This document shows, piece by piece, positions 44,186 to 54,346 of a stretch of DNA of 64,000 nucleotides. A program made the translations under genes and the position numbers. Numbering within the stretch: position 1 is the stretch's first letter; each line of letters opens with the position of its first letter. This DNA comes from Bog-756 sp963806455 (GTDB lineage: Bacteria; Actinomycetota; Acidimicrobiia; Acidimicrobiales; RAAP-2). The notes below the pieces were generated by a model. The model was not told the origin of the DNA. It ran no database searches and worked only from the letters and a program-made list of their open reading frames with translations. The DNA lies in contig CAWDXZ010000002.1 of NCBI GenBank assembly GCA_963806455.1, positions 620,001 through 684,000 of the forward strand. Direction: 5' to 3'.

Positions 44186-44854
44186 GTGCCCCCGCCGACC
44201 CGGTCCGATCGCGTGCCTGACGCCGGCGGTCGGCAGGTGGCGCGTCTGGCCGCCCCCCGGGCCGAACCGCGACGCGGCGGCTCACCCCCCGACGACCGGG
44301 CACTGGCCCTCATCCTGCACGCCGCCACCACCGTGCCCGACCACGGGGGCCTCCGTCCCTGGCGGTTCGCGGTGGTCACCGGCGCCGGCCAGGACCGGTT
44401 CGCCGACGCCCTCGAGGCGGGACTGCGGGAGCTGCGGGGACCGGCCCAGCCGGAGGCGGCCGTGGCCAAGATGCGGGGGAAGGCCCATGCCGCGCCCTGT
44501 GCGGTGGCCCTCGTCGCCTCGCCGCACCCCGAGTCCAACGTCCCGGTCTGGGAGCAGGTCGCCTCGGCCGCGTGCACGGGATACGCGGTGGTGCTGGCGG
44601 CCACCGCCCTCGGCTTTGGGGCCGTGTGGAAGAGCGCGGCGGTGGTCGACACGGGCCCCGTCCGGACCCTCTTCGGACTGGGCACTGACGAACAGCTGCT
44701 CGGTTGGGTCAACCTCGGCTCGCCCGCGCCGCCGGGCCGCAAGAGCCGAGCGGTCGACACCCCGGTCGACCTGAGCGCCCTGGTCACCGTGGTCGATGCC
44801 GACGACCGACCCTTCGGCGACTCGTTCAGCGGCAGCGCTCGAGGCGGGCGGTGA
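44186..44854 (+). CDS. Nitroreductase-family FMN oxidoreductase (YdjA-like)
   Basis: About 222 aa from a GTG; the real start may be a downstream GTG (near 44215) because the first 35 residues are Arg/Pro-rich. TTVPDHGGLRPWRFAVV is the FMN-phosphate-binding segment and GYAVVLAATALGFGAVWKS the typical dimer/active-site helix; this compact single-domain type resembles YdjA. It would reduce nitro or quinone compounds with NAD(P)H. Its 3' end overlaps the convergent gene by 29 bp. Confidence 0.8.
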   Translation: MPPPTRSDRVPDAGGRQVARLAAPRAEPRRGGSPPDDRALALILHAATTVPDHGGLRPWRFAVVTGAGQDRFADALEAGLRELRGPAQPEAAVAKMRGKAHAAPCAVALVASPHPESNVPVWEQVASAACTGYAVVLAATALGFGAVWKSAAVVDTGPVRTLFGLGTDEQLLGWVNLGSPAPPGRKSRAVDTPVDLSALVTVVDADDRPFGDSFSGSARGGR

Positions 44855-45296
44855 ACCAGGGCCCGTACTGCCAGAGCAACTGGTCCCCCTGGCACCAACG
44901 ACGGACCTCGATGTCGGGCAGCCCCAGGGGTCGGAGTACCAGGGCACCCTCCTCGAAGGAGGCGGCAACCCGGATGGCGGTGGTGAAGTCAGCGGCCATC
45001 ACGTCGTTGACGCCGTGGTCGAGGGTCCCGTCGGCCCGCATGTCGTGGATGATGCCGCCCCCGGTCACCACGACCCGGTCGCCGCCCTGCTCGATGCGCT
45101 CCACGTGGTCCGCCAGGGACCCCGTGTCGAAGCCCGGGGCGACCCCGGTGACGTCGACCACCCGCCAGGTGCCCCGCAGGTCCGGGGCGCCGTCTGCGAC
45201 GTCGTCCGTGCACCCGGCCAGCACGGGCGGGGGCATGGCCGAGCCGTACCCGCCGGGCGGGGTGTGGGCCACCGGGATGTCGGCGACTCCGGTCAC
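44826..45296 (-). CDS. Conserved hypothetical protein, lipocalin-like small beta protein
   Basis: 156 aa from a GTG overlapping the upstream stop (GTGA). Alternating hydrophobic strands (LRGTWRVVDV, HVERIEQGGDRVVVTGGGIIHDMRADGTL) resemble small beta-barrels. No catalytic residues are obvious and there is no signal peptide. Co-translated with the DUF1330-like gene. Confidence 0.65.
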   Translation of the reverse strand: MTGVADIPVAHTPPGGYGSAMPPPVLAGCTDDVADGAPDLRGTWRVVDVTGVAPGFDTGSLADHVERIEQGGDRVVVTGGGIIHDMRADGTLDHGVNDVMAADFTTAIRVAASFEEGALVLRPLGLPDIEVRRWCQGDQLLWQYGPWFTARLERCR

Positions 45297-46144
45297 GGCT
45301 CGATGTCGGGCGGGGCGGGTTGCGAGGCGCGGACCGATCGCCCGAGCCGGTCGATGGAGGGGCGGAGGATCATGGTGTACGTGTCGGCGATGGCCACCTC
45401 ACGGTGGTTGCGGTGCACGACGAGCCGGTCGGGGTCGAAGACCACGGCCATGAAGGCGGCCTTGCTCGGGAAGGCGTTGAACCGGACCTGGTCCCAGCGC
45501 CGCCCGTCCCCGACGATGGTGCCCTCGGACCTGAACCAGGCGGGAAGCCGCACACCGTGAGGTACGGCGATCGCCCCGGCCGCATCCTGGTACTGCACCA
45601 TGTTGGTGTCCGCCTGCCCCTCATGGAAGCGCAGCACGTGCATCACGAGGACCGGGCCGTCGTCCGCCGACGGCGGGTGGGGGACCTCCGTCCAGTCGGG
45701 CAGGTCGTCGGGCAGGGCCGGAGGGGTGAAGGGCTGGCCTCCGATGATGATGGTCTGTTCCATGCCGGCGTCCTTGTGGGCGTGCTTGTCCACGAACTCG
45801 GGCCGCGACTGCATATCGATGAAGGACCGACGCGTCGGATACTTGACCACGGCGACGCGGTCCCACCGGGGCTCGTCACCGAGCAGCTGATCCTCCACGT
45901 CGGCGAAGAGGACGACTTCGGCCCCCACCGCGGCCAACGACTCGAGCGGGGCGTAGCGGTCGTCGGCTTCACGGCCGCTCACGGTGGCCGGGCGGCCGTC
46001 CGAATAGTCGGCGGCCGGACGATATTTCATGAGGTTGATCATCCACACCGGGCCCTCCTCGGAGGGCGGGGTGGTGGCCAGACGACGACCGTAGTCGGGG
46101 TCGATGGAGCCGTATCGAAGGGTCAGCGCGGGGTCGGTCGGCAT
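45293..46144 (-). CDS. Tandem DUF1330/dimeric alpha-beta-barrel protein
   Basis: 283 aa. Two ferredoxin-like (ABM/DUF1330-type) repeats are visible: WMINLMKYRP...RWDRVAVVKYPTRRSFIDMQSRPEF in the first and VLVMHVLRFHEG...RWDQVRFNAFPSKAAFMAVVFDPD in the second. This fold includes small monooxygenases and isomerases. AAAGGA precedes the ATG at a good distance. Function unknown; coupled to the lipocalin-like gene. Confidence 0.75.
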   Translation of the reverse strand: MPTDPALTLRYGSIDPDYGRRLATTPPSEEGPVWMINLMKYRPAADYSDGRPATVSGREADDRYAPLESLAAVGAEVVLFADVEDQLLGDEPRWDRVAVVKYPTRRSFIDMQSRPEFVDKHAHKDAGMEQTIIIGGQPFTPPALPDDLPDWTEVPHPPSADDGPVLVMHVLRFHEGQADTNMVQYQDAAGAIAVPHGVRLPAWFRSEGTIVGDGRRWDQVRFNAFPSKAAFMAVVFDPDRLVVHRNHREVAIADTYTMILRPSIDRLGRSVRASQPAPPDIEP

Positions 46145-46310
46145 GGCTTCCTTTCGCACCCGGGGGCCCACCGAGGCAAGTGGATCAAGACACGGGCCCG
46201 GCCATCTGGCATAGTTGCTGTCAGTGCGCCTGCCATAATATGCCACGGCCGAGGGCCGAGGAGGTTCGGCGGGCGAACGAGCGGCGGACCGGACCGGGAG
46301 GTAGCCAGCC

Positions 46311-47150
46311 ATGCAGGTCGTCGTCCTGGGGAGCGGCAGCCCCCTGCCCGACCCCTTGCGGGCCGGACCGTCCACGCTGGTGCGCACCGGAGCAGGGGAT
46401 CTGCTCTTCGACTGCGGCCGGGGAGTGCTGATGCGGGCGGCGGCGGCCGGCTCGGGCGCCAATGCCGTCGGCGGACTGTTCCTCACCCATCTCCACAGTG
46501 ACCACGTCACCGACCTCAACGACGTGATCACCACCCGCTGGGTGACCTCCTTCGGCCCGACGCCGCTGCCGGTGGTCGGACCGGTGGGAACCGAGGCGTT
46601 GGCCGCGGCCACCCTCGGCATGCTCGAGTGGGACATCGGCTACCGCCTGGCCCATCACGACGACCTCACCTGGCGCCCGTCGGTGGAGGTCACCGAGGTC
46701 GGGGAGGGGGTGGTCTTCGACCACGGCGGCGTCCAGGTCAGGGCGGCGCCGACCGAGCACGCTCCGGTGCGGCCGACCGTGGGCTACCGCATCGAAGAAG
46801 GAGGCCGATCGGTGGTCATCGCCGGCGACACCGTGCCGTGCCCGGGCCTCGACTCGTTGTGCGCCGGGGCCGACGTGCTCGTCCACACGGCCGTGCGACG
46901 CGACCTCATCGAGCAGGTCGGACTGCCCCGGCTCACCGACGTGCTCGACTATCACTCGTCGGTGCCCGATGTCGCGGCCACGGCCGAGCGCGGTCGGATC
47001 GCAACGGTGATGCTCACCCACCTGGTGCCGGCGCCCCCACCGGGCAGGGAGCAGGAATGGATCGACCAGGCCAGGGCCGTCTTCTCGGGCGAGGTGGTGG
47101 TGGCCGACGACCTGACGACCGTCGACCTCGCCGGGCCGCGGGATCAGTAG
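46311..47150 (+). CDS. Metallo-beta-lactamase-fold hydrolase (RNase Z-like)
   Basis: 279 aa. The zinc motif THLHSDHVTD (HxHxDH) is near residue 62, a further ligand block is IAGDTVPCPG with Asp, and a C-terminal LTHLVPAPP supplies His. The layout is close to the RNase Z / arylsulfatase AtsA branch rather than to lactamases. GGGAGGT precedes the ATG. RNA 3'-processing, cyclic-nucleotide or ester hydrolysis are all possible. Confidence 0.85.
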   Translation: MQVVVLGSGSPLPDPLRAGPSTLVRTGAGDLLFDCGRGVLMRAAAAGSGANAVGGLFLTHLHSDHVTDLNDVITTRWVTSFGPTPLPVVGPVGTEALAAATLGMLEWDIGYRLAHHDDLTWRPSVEVTEVGEGVVFDHGGVQVRAAPTEHAPVRPTVGYRIEEGGRSVVIAGDTVPCPGLDSLCAGADVLVHTAVRRDLIEQVGLPRLTDVLDYHSSVPDVAATAERGRIATVMLTHLVPAPPPGREQEWIDQARAVFSGEVVVADDLTTVDLAGPRDQ

Positions 47151-47395
47151 CCCCAGCGAGCCAGGGGAGGGCCGAATCCCGCTTCGTCGGCACAGCTCCC
47201 GCACAGGTCCATCCGACGGGCCCCGGGTCGATCGGAGGCCGCCACCCGGCGCCATCCGTACCGACGGGCCTCCTCGAGGCAGGCCGACTCCGACCAGCGT
47301 GGCGAGGTGCGCGTCCCGCACCGCCCACAGGTGCGGAAGTAGGCGTCCTCGCCGTAGAGATCGTCGAAGATCAGTTCGTCGGGGTCGTGGTCCAT
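47144..47395 (-). CDS. Small four-cysteine zinc-ribbon-like protein
   Basis: 83 aa. CGRCGT (about 23-28) and CGSC (about 65-68) supply two CxxC pairs, consistent with one zinc site. ATG at 47395 chosen for family-like N-terminus (MDHDPDELIFDDLYGEDAYFRTC). Overlaps the end of the MBL gene by 7 bp on the opposite strand. Not a named family. Confidence 0.6.
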   Translation of the reverse strand: MDHDPDELIFDDLYGEDAYFRTCGRCGTRTSPRWSESACLEEARRYGWRRVAASDRPGARRMDLCGSCADEAGFGPPLARWGY

Positions 47396-47728
47396 GCCGT
47401 CAGTCGCTCTCACCAGAGGCTACCCGCCGCCCCGGGAACGACCGCGCCGCCCCCGCGCCCCCGGGCCGCGGCTGCGATGGCGAATTGGGTAAGCGTCTCG
47501 GGCCCCAAGACGGGCGCGGCGCCCGGCTCGGGTTGCGTCGCGACGCAGAGACGGGTCCACGCCGCTCGACACGTCGTCACCGCACCGGCACGATGGGTGG
47601 GGGAGGGACCGGCGGGCCCACCGTCCCACTCTCGGGTCGACTTTCGTCCGACTCTGGGCCGCCGCCGACGACCGGACCGGGGGGATGGCCTCGCTGAGCC
47701 GCCCGAGCGCCGGTGGTCCGGAGCCCGA

Positions 47729-47748
47729 TAATATCGTCACTGTGACGA
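47729..47748 (+). promoter_or_regulatory. -10 box and operator-like palindrome over a leaderless start
   Basis: TAATAT (47729-47734) lies 7 nt before the GTG at 47742. The region 47734-47748 is an inverted repeat with 7-bp arms (TCGTCAC / GTGACGA) around one central base, and the start codon is inside it. A protein bound here would block RNA polymerase. Confidence 0.5.
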
Positions 47749-48092
47749 AATCATCGGATCGACGACGGTGCGGCTGGTGCCATCGCCCTCTGGAGGAGCG
47801 GCCCGGTCCGGGGCGCCCGCCGAGGTTCTGCCGCCCCTCCCATCGCCAGCGGGCATACGAGGCCCGACGCCGCGCCGATTCGCTGCAGGTCCCGGCCGGA
47901 CAGGTCGTCATCGCCGAGACCGACCTGCGGCTGTTGCACGACCGGCTGTACCGACTGGAGGCCGCCGTCGAAGACGTGGCATCGGACCTTGCCGGCAAAG
48001 CCGGGGCCGGTGCCTACCGGGAGGCGTTCGAGCACCTCCTGGAGGCGGCTGAGGACCTGGTGGGCACGATGGTCGAACCGGTCCGGGAATGA
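47742..48092 (+). CDS. Small zinc-finger protein with C-terminal helix, candidate DNA-binding regulator
   Basis: 116 aa from the leaderless GTG. Cys10-x2-Cys13 ... Cys30-x3-His34 (CGWC, FCRPSH) form a zinc finger followed by the basic RQRAYEARRRA helix; this CxxC...GRPxxFC...RQRAYxARR pattern is frequent in small actinobacterial proteins and HTH regulators. Residues 57-112 form an acidic helical hairpin (LRLLHDRLYRLEAAVEDVASDL), likely for dimerisation. The palindrome over its start suggests self-repression, which is inference. Confidence 0.7.
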   Translation: MTKSSDRRRCGWCHRPLEERPGPGRPPRFCRPSHRQRAYEARRRADSLQVPAGQVVIAETDLRLLHDRLYRLEAAVEDVASDLAGKAGAGAYREAFEHLLEAAEDLVGTMVEPVRE

Positions 48093-48510
48093 GCTGCTTC
48101 TGATCGCCCGCCGATAATGTATATTATGTCAAGTTAAACGGGCGGAGAGGGGCCGTCATGGGCGGTCCGGACGGGGGCCCTCGTCCCCGTCCCCCGCGGT
48201 GGGTGTTGTCTGGCGCCGACTGTGCGCCCTCGAGGGACCATGGGCAGCGCGGCGAGGCACACCTCGAACGCACGGGCTGACCGGGCCGAGACTTCATCAG
48301 GTGGATGGTCCGTTCGGCACCGTTTTTCGGGTGAGGCGCCGGACCGGGGCCCACATCGACCGTCCGGCGTGGCGGCAGGGCGTTCCGCCGGCGCAATGGC
48401 CCGGTGGGGATCGGCGCCGGCGGAGCGGTCGCCGGCAGGGGCCCCGGCCTAGTATGGCGTGAGGCCGGGCAATTCGACCGTTGGCCGGAGTGAGCGTCGA
48501 GGAGGAAGCC
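48093..48510. other. 418-bp intergenic region with AT-rich hairpin
   Basis: CGCCCG (48106-48111) and CGGGCG (about 48139-48144) enclose an AT-rich core (48112-48138) containing ATAAT-GTAT-ATTAT. The core looks like a promoter (TAATGT or TATATT as -10). No good ORF follows until the aldolase gene at 48511, so a long leader or small RNA is possible. Confidence 0.4.
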
Positions 48511-49275
<765 letters not shown>

Positions 49276-49794
49276 CCTCCGCCCGCCCCGCCGACGGCGC
49301 GCCGGTGGGAGGCGCCTGCCGGACGGGCGTGATGATGACCACGGCGATCTCTCTTCCCGTGTGGCGCTGATACACGTCGTAGCGGCCGCGTACCCCCCGG
49401 TGGAAGATCCGGGACATGCCGCGGTTGGTGCGATTGACCAGCGGCCAGAGCTGTGACCGCTCCTCGGGAGTGGCCACCCGGGCGGTGGCGGGCACCACGC
49501 GGCGCCCGAGGCGGACGGTGACCTCGGGGTCGGCCTGCAGGTTGAGGAGCCAGGCGGGAGGTCGGTCACTCCCCCCGTTGGAGGCGACCACGACGATGTC
49601 GCCGCGGTCTCGGCAGTAGGTCAGGCCGTGAGTTCGGGGCAGACCCGACTTCCGACCGGTGGTCGTGAGCAGCAGGGCCGGGACCCGGTTGCTGTGTTTG
49701 CCCACCCGGCCGTCGGACTTCTCGTAGACGTACTTGTGGAATCGCAGGTAAGGGCCGACGAACCGGGTGGTGAAGATGCCGTCCAACGCCGGCC

Positions 49795-51354
49795 TCAGCC
49801 CCGGGCGTCGAAGGTCGGGACGAGGGTGCGGGCCGCCCGGGCCTCGTCCACCCTCCTCACCGGTGTCGACCGGGGGTACTCGGACATCCGGCCCCCGTCG
49901 TCCCCGGTGGCCTCCTCGGCGATGCGCTCGAGCGCGTCGGCCAGGCTCTCGAGGGTCTGGGGGCTCTCGGTCTCTGTCGGCTCCAGCATCAGGGCCTCGT
50001 CGACGATGAGGGGGAAGTAGACGGTCGGGGCGTGGAAACCCTCCTCCAGCAGTCGTTTGGCCACGTCCAGGGCCCGGACCCCGTGGGCCTGCTTGATGGT
50101 GCTGACCGAGAGGACGACCTCGTGCATGCAGGGGCGGTCGAAGGGCACGTCGTAGCTGGCCGCCAGCCGCCGTCGGATCCAGTTGGCATTGAGGACGGCG
50201 ATCTCGGCGATGCGTCGCAGCCCGTCCGCTCCGTTGGTGAGGATGTAGGTCAGGGCGCGGGCCAACACCAGGGTGTTGCCGTGCCAGGTGTGGACCCGGC
50301 CGATCGACCGGGGTGGCATCACCCACTCGTAGACCGGGGTCTGACCGTCCGAGTCGGTCCGCATCGGCCGCGGGCCGGGCAGGAAGGGGACGAGCCGCTC
50401 GGACACCGCCACCGGGCCTGCCCCGGGCCCTCCCCCGCCGTGGGGGGTGGCAAAGGTCTTGTGCAGGTTCATGTGGACGATGTCGAAGCCCATGTCCCCC
50501 GGGCGGACCACGCCGAGGATGGCATTGAGGTTGGCGCCGTCGTAGTAGAGGAGGCCGCCGACGTCGTGGACAGCGGTGGCGATGGCGGCGATGTCCTCCT
50601 CGAACAGGCCGAGGGTGTTCGGATTGGTCAACATGATGCCGGCCACGTCCTCGTCGAGGACCGCCTCGAGCGCGGCCATGTCGACGCAACCGCGGTCGTC
50701 GCTCGGCACGGTGACGACCTCATAGCCGGCCAGGGTCACCGACGCGGGGTTGGTGCCGTGGGCGGAGTCCGGGATGACCACCTTGTGCCGGGTCGAGCCC
50801 TGAGCCTCGTGCCAGGCCCGCATGAGGAGGAGCCCGGTGAGCTCGCCGGCCGCACCGGCAGCCGGTTGGAGGGTGGCCGCGGCCATGCCGGTGATCTCGC
50901 AGAGGGCCCCTTCCAGGTCGACGAGCAGGCCGAGCCAGCCCTGGGTCAACGACGCCGGGGCGGCCGGGTGCACGCCGGCCAGCCCGGGCAGGGCCGCCAC
51001 CGTGTCACAGACCTTGGGGTTGTACTTCATGGTGCACGACCCCAGCGGGTAGGCGCCGACGTCGACCGAGAACTGCCGGTGCGACAGGCGGGTGAAGTGG
51101 GCAACCAGGTCGCGCTCGGACACCTCGGGCAACGGGACCGGTTCGGTGCGCCGGTGCGTCTCGGGAACCAGCTGGTCGATGGGCACCTCGGGGACACCGG
51201 AGGTCCGGAACGACCAGGCATGGCGTCCGGGGTGCGACAGCTCGAACAAGGTGGGCTCCGCATCCCGCCCGAGCAGGGGCGCACTGGTGGCCCTGCCACC
51301 GGGTGCTCCTACCGTCTCCGGCCCCGCGGCTCCCTCCGCCCCGGGCCCGCTCAT
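49795..51354 (-). CDS. gcvPB: Glycine dehydrogenase (decarboxylating) subunit 2
   Basis: 519 aa PLP subunit of the split P-protein of the glycine cleavage system. The PLP Lys299 lies in HMNLHKTFATPHGGGGPG; SAHGTNPASV and YYDGANLNA are conserved. The ATG overlaps the gcvPA stop by 4 bp. Pairs with GcvPA to decarboxylate glycine and pass the aminomethyl group to the lipoyl H-protein, which is not encoded nearby. Confidence 0.94.
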   Translation of the reverse strand: MSGPGAEGAAGPETVGAPGGRATSAPLLGRDAEPTLFELSHPGRHAWSFRTSGVPEVPIDQLVPETHRRTEPVPLPEVSERDLVAHFTRLSHRQFSVDVGAYPLGSCTMKYNPKVCDTVAALPGLAGVHPAAPASLTQGWLGLLVDLEGALCEITGMAAATLQPAAGAAGELTGLLLMRAWHEAQGSTRHKVVIPDSAHGTNPASVTLAGYEVVTVPSDDRGCVDMAALEAVLDEDVAGIMLTNPNTLGLFEEDIAAIATAVHDVGGLLYYDGANLNAILGVVRPGDMGFDIVHMNLHKTFATPHGGGGPGAGPVAVSERLVPFLPGPRPMRTDSDGQTPVYEWVMPPRSIGRVHTWHGNTLVLARALTYILTNGADGLRRIAEIAVLNANWIRRRLAASYDVPFDRPCMHEVVLSVSTIKQAHGVRALDVAKRLLEEGFHAPTVYFPLIVDEALMLEPTETESPQTLESLADALERIAEEATGDDGGRMSEYPRSTPVRRVDEARAARTLVPTFDARG

Positions 51355-52704
51355 GGCACGACCGCCTTGGACATGGCCGTGATGTAGGCGTCGATCTCGT
51401 CGCGGGTGCGACGCTCGGTGACCGAGACGAGCAGCGCCTCCTCGCCGTCGGAGAAGTCCTCCCCCAGCGGGATGCCGGCCAGGAACCCGGCATCGGCCAT
51501 CCGGTCGACCACCTCGGCGGCGGGCACCGGGAGCCGGACGGCGAACTCCCGCAGCACCGGGGCCCCAGCGTAGGGTGTCACGCCGTCGAGGGCGAGCAGG
51601 CCCTGGCGGGTGTAGCGGGTGGCCTGGGCGCAGCGCCGGGCCAGCTCCACCAGGCCGGACGTGCCGAGCCACCCGAGCTGGATGGCGGCGGTGACGGCCA
51701 TCAGCGTCTGATTGGTGCAGACGTTGGACGTGGCCTTCTCCCGCCGGATGTCCTGTTCGCGGGCGCGCAGGGTGGTCACATAGGCCCGGCGGCCCTCGAT
51801 GTCGACCGTCTCGCCGACCAGACGCCCCGGCAATCGCCGCACATGGGCGGCGGCGCAGGCGAACAGCCCGAGGTAGGGGCCACCGAAGCCGAGCGCCGTG
51901 CCGAAGGCCTGACCCTCCCCCACCACCACGTCCGCGCCCCACGCTCCCGGGGACCGCAGGAGCCCGGCCGCCACCGGGTCGGATCCCACCACCAGGAGGG
52001 CCCCCGTCCGGTCGCAGATGCGGCGGGCGTCGGAAAGGTCCTCCAGGCATCCGAGATAGTTGGGATAGCCCACCACCAGCACCCCGGGTGGGTCGTCCGG
52101 CGGGGAGCCCTCTTCCGGCCAGGCCGTGACCCCTTCGACCAGGGGGATGGTCGAGATCTCGTGCCCGGTGCCCGCCGCCGCCGTGGCGAGCATCTGCCGC
52201 CAGTGGGGGTGGATGCCTTCGGAGAGCCATACCACCTGCCTCCCCGAGGCGGCCGTGCCCAGATTGACCGCTTCCACGGCGGCGCTGCCGCCGTCGTACA
52301 ACGAGGCGTTGGCCATCGGCAGCCCGGCCAACCGGGCCACCATCGTCTGGAACTCGAACACCGCCTGCAGCACGCCCTGGGCCACCTCGGGCTGGTACGG
52401 GCGTGTACGAGGTGACGAATTCGGAGCGACCGGCCAGCGCCCTGGTCACCGAGGGGATCTCGTGGTCGTAGGCCCCTCCCCCGGCGAAGCAGACCAGCCG
52501 ATCGGCGCGGGCCCGGTTTCGCTCGGCGTAGCCCTCCAGGCGGGCCAGCACGTCCGGCTCGCCGACGCCGTCGGCGAGCTCGAGGCCGCGCTGGAGCTTG
52601 AGTGCCTGCGGCACCACGTCGAACAGCTCGTCGAGCGACGACAGTCCGAGGAAGGCCAGCATGCGCTCCACTTCGTCGTCCGTATGCGGGATGTAGGTGC
52701 CCAC
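51351..52704 (-). pseudogene. gcvPA: Glycine dehydrogenase subunit 1, interrupted by a one-base frameshift
   Basis: The first frame (GTG 52704, ribosome site GAGGAG) gives a normal N-terminus through CFAGGGAYDHEIPSVTRALAGRSEFVTSYTP, then turns to nonsense. The proper continuation YQPEVAQGVLQAVFEFQTMVARLAGLP is in another frame from about 52397 to a stop at 51351. Removing one base, the C at 52398 (G on the coding strand), yields one 450-codon frame, standard GcvPA length. No other decay is seen. Same error type as in tkt, so a sequencing or assembly artefact is plausible. Confidence 0.9.
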
Positions 52705-52782
52705 GTCAAAGCTCCTCGGGGGATGACGTCCCTGTGTCTAGTCGGGCATGGGCCTCGGGGACCAATGCCCGGGCTCCGGGGC

Positions 52783-53925
52783 TCACCGGGAGGCCGCCCA
52801 CTGCCCGGGTTGGACGAACGGGGTGTCCACCACCGCCGCGGGCAGCCTGCGTCCCCGTTGCTCGATCTCGACGGCGAGGCCCGGTTGCGGGTCGGCGCCG
52901 GCGGTGTCGAGCAATCCCATGGCGATCCCGCACTCCAGCATGGGTGAGAAATTGCCACTGGTGACGGTGCCGGCCGGTCGGCCGTCGCGGTGGACGACGG
53001 ATCCCTGCCGGGGCGGTTGCCGTCCGGCGGCGCGCAGGCCGACCAGGCGACGGCTGATGCCGCGCTCGCGTTCGGACACCAGGGCGGCCCGCCCGCGGAA
53101 CGCGCCCTTGTCCCAACCCACCACCCAGCCCAGCCCGGCCTGCAGCGGCGTGATGCCGGGGCCGAGCTCGTGCCCGTGCAGCGGAAAGCCCGCCTCCAGC
53201 CGGAGCGTGTCGCGGGCCCCGAGGCCGGCCGGCTGCATGCCGGTGCCCAACAGCGCCGCCCACAGTGCCTCGGCGGCGTCCACCGGTACGGCCAGCTCGA
53301 GGCCGTCCTCGCCCGTGTACCCGGTCCCCGCCGCCACGCAGGGGACCCCCTCCCACACCACCGGCGTCACGCCGAAGCGTGGCACCTCTGCCGCCTCGGG
53401 GACGATGGGCGCGAGCCGGGTGCGGGCGTGGGGTCCCTGCACGGCGATGATGCACCGGGTGGAGGTGGTGTCCTCCCCCCCGAGGGCGGCGATCACCCGG
53501 TCGGTGTTGGAGGCGTTCGGCATGACGTCGAAGACGTCGTCGGAGACCCACCAGACGATGATGTCGTCGATGACCGATCCGTCGGCCTCGTCCAGCAGGT
53601 GTGTGTACTGGGCTCGACCCGGGGCGACCTTGTCCAAGTCGTTGGACAGCGTGGCCTGGAGCCGGTCGAAGCTCCCCGGGCCGGACACCCGCACTGTGCC
53701 GAGGTGGCTGACGTCGAACACCACCGAGTCCTCACGGCAGGCCCGGTGTTCGGCGATGGTGCCGTCCCCGTAGGAGAGCGGCATCTCCCATCCGCCGAAT
53801 TCCACCAGCTTGGCGCCGAGCCGGCGATGGGCGTCGACCAGGGCGGTGTGGCGGAGCGGGCCCCTTACCCGCTCCGCGAGCTCGGTCCGGGAGGCGTCGC
53901 CGAGTGCCGTCGAGGAGTCGCCCAC
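52783..53925 (-). CDS. gcvT: Aminomethyltransferase (glycine cleavage T protein)
   Basis: 380 aa, transfers the methylene group from the H-protein to tetrahydrofolate and releases ammonia. Family blocks are LVEFGGWEMPLSY, the Asp in VFDVSHLG, TGYTGEDGLEL and LGARDTLRLEAGFPLHG. Upstream of gcvPA by 78 nt and downstream of the nuclease-like gene by 25 nt. gcvH is absent from the cluster. Confidence 0.94.
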   Translation of the reverse strand: MGDSSTALGDASRTELAERVRGPLRHTALVDAHRRLGAKLVEFGGWEMPLSYGDGTIAEHRACREDSVVFDVSHLGTVRVSGPGSFDRLQATLSNDLDKVAPGRAQYTHLLDEADGSVIDDIIVWWVSDDVFDVMPNASNTDRVIAALGGEDTTSTRCIIAVQGPHARTRLAPIVPEAAEVPRFGVTPVVWEGVPCVAAGTGYTGEDGLELAVPVDAAEALWAALLGTGMQPAGLGARDTLRLEAGFPLHGHELGPGITPLQAGLGWVVGWDKGAFRGRAALVSERERGISRRLVGLRAAGRQPPRQGSVVHRDGRPAGTVTSGNFSPMLECGIAMGLLDTAGADPQPGLAVEIEQRGRRLPAAVVDTPFVQPGQWAASR

Positions 53926-53950
53926 GTCGAAAGGCTACCGGCGGACGGGT

Positions 53951-54346
53951 TCAGGCCGTGCGAGCGATGTCGGGCCGTCCGGTCCCCTCGCCCGCCAGTC
54001 CGTACTTGGCCAGGAGGGCCAAGGTGTCACGCTGGTACAGAAGGGTCACGCGGACATCGGGATAGAGCTCGCCCATCCGGCGCACCTTCCCGTTCTTCTT
54101 GGTCACGAGGCGTTGGTTGAGCGTGGTGACCTCGACGAACAAGCCTGGGTCGGGCAACCAGAAGTCCGGGCGGAACCCCGCGGTCGGCCGACCGTGCTCG
54201 TCCCACTCGAGGGCGAACTCGACCGGCTCGTACTCCCAGCGCACCCCGTAGAAGTCGAGGATGCGGGCGAACCGCTGCTCGGACTCGTGCGCGAACCGCT
54301 TGACCCGGTCCAACGGATCGAGCTGGCCCTCGGCCCCAGTGGTCAA
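53951..54346 (-). CDS. Small PD-(D/E)xK nuclease-fold-like protein
   Basis: 131 aa. Residues 57-74 (GFRPDFWLPDPGLFVEVT) resemble the strand-turn-strand of restriction-endonuclease-like proteins, with Asp61 and Glu72 as possible metal ligands; the expected Lys after Glu is missing (EVT), though LVTKKNGKVRRM follows. The ATG overlaps the merR stop (ATGA), so the two are co-translated. Activity is doubtful; an inactive DNA-binding relative is possible. Confidence 0.6.
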   Translation of the reverse strand: MTTGAEGQLDPLDRVKRFAHESEQRFARILDFYGVRWEYEPVEFALEWDEHGRPTAGFRPDFWLPDPGLFVEVTTLNQRLVTKKNGKVRRMGELYPDVRVTLLYQRDTLALLAKYGLAGEGTGRPDIARTA

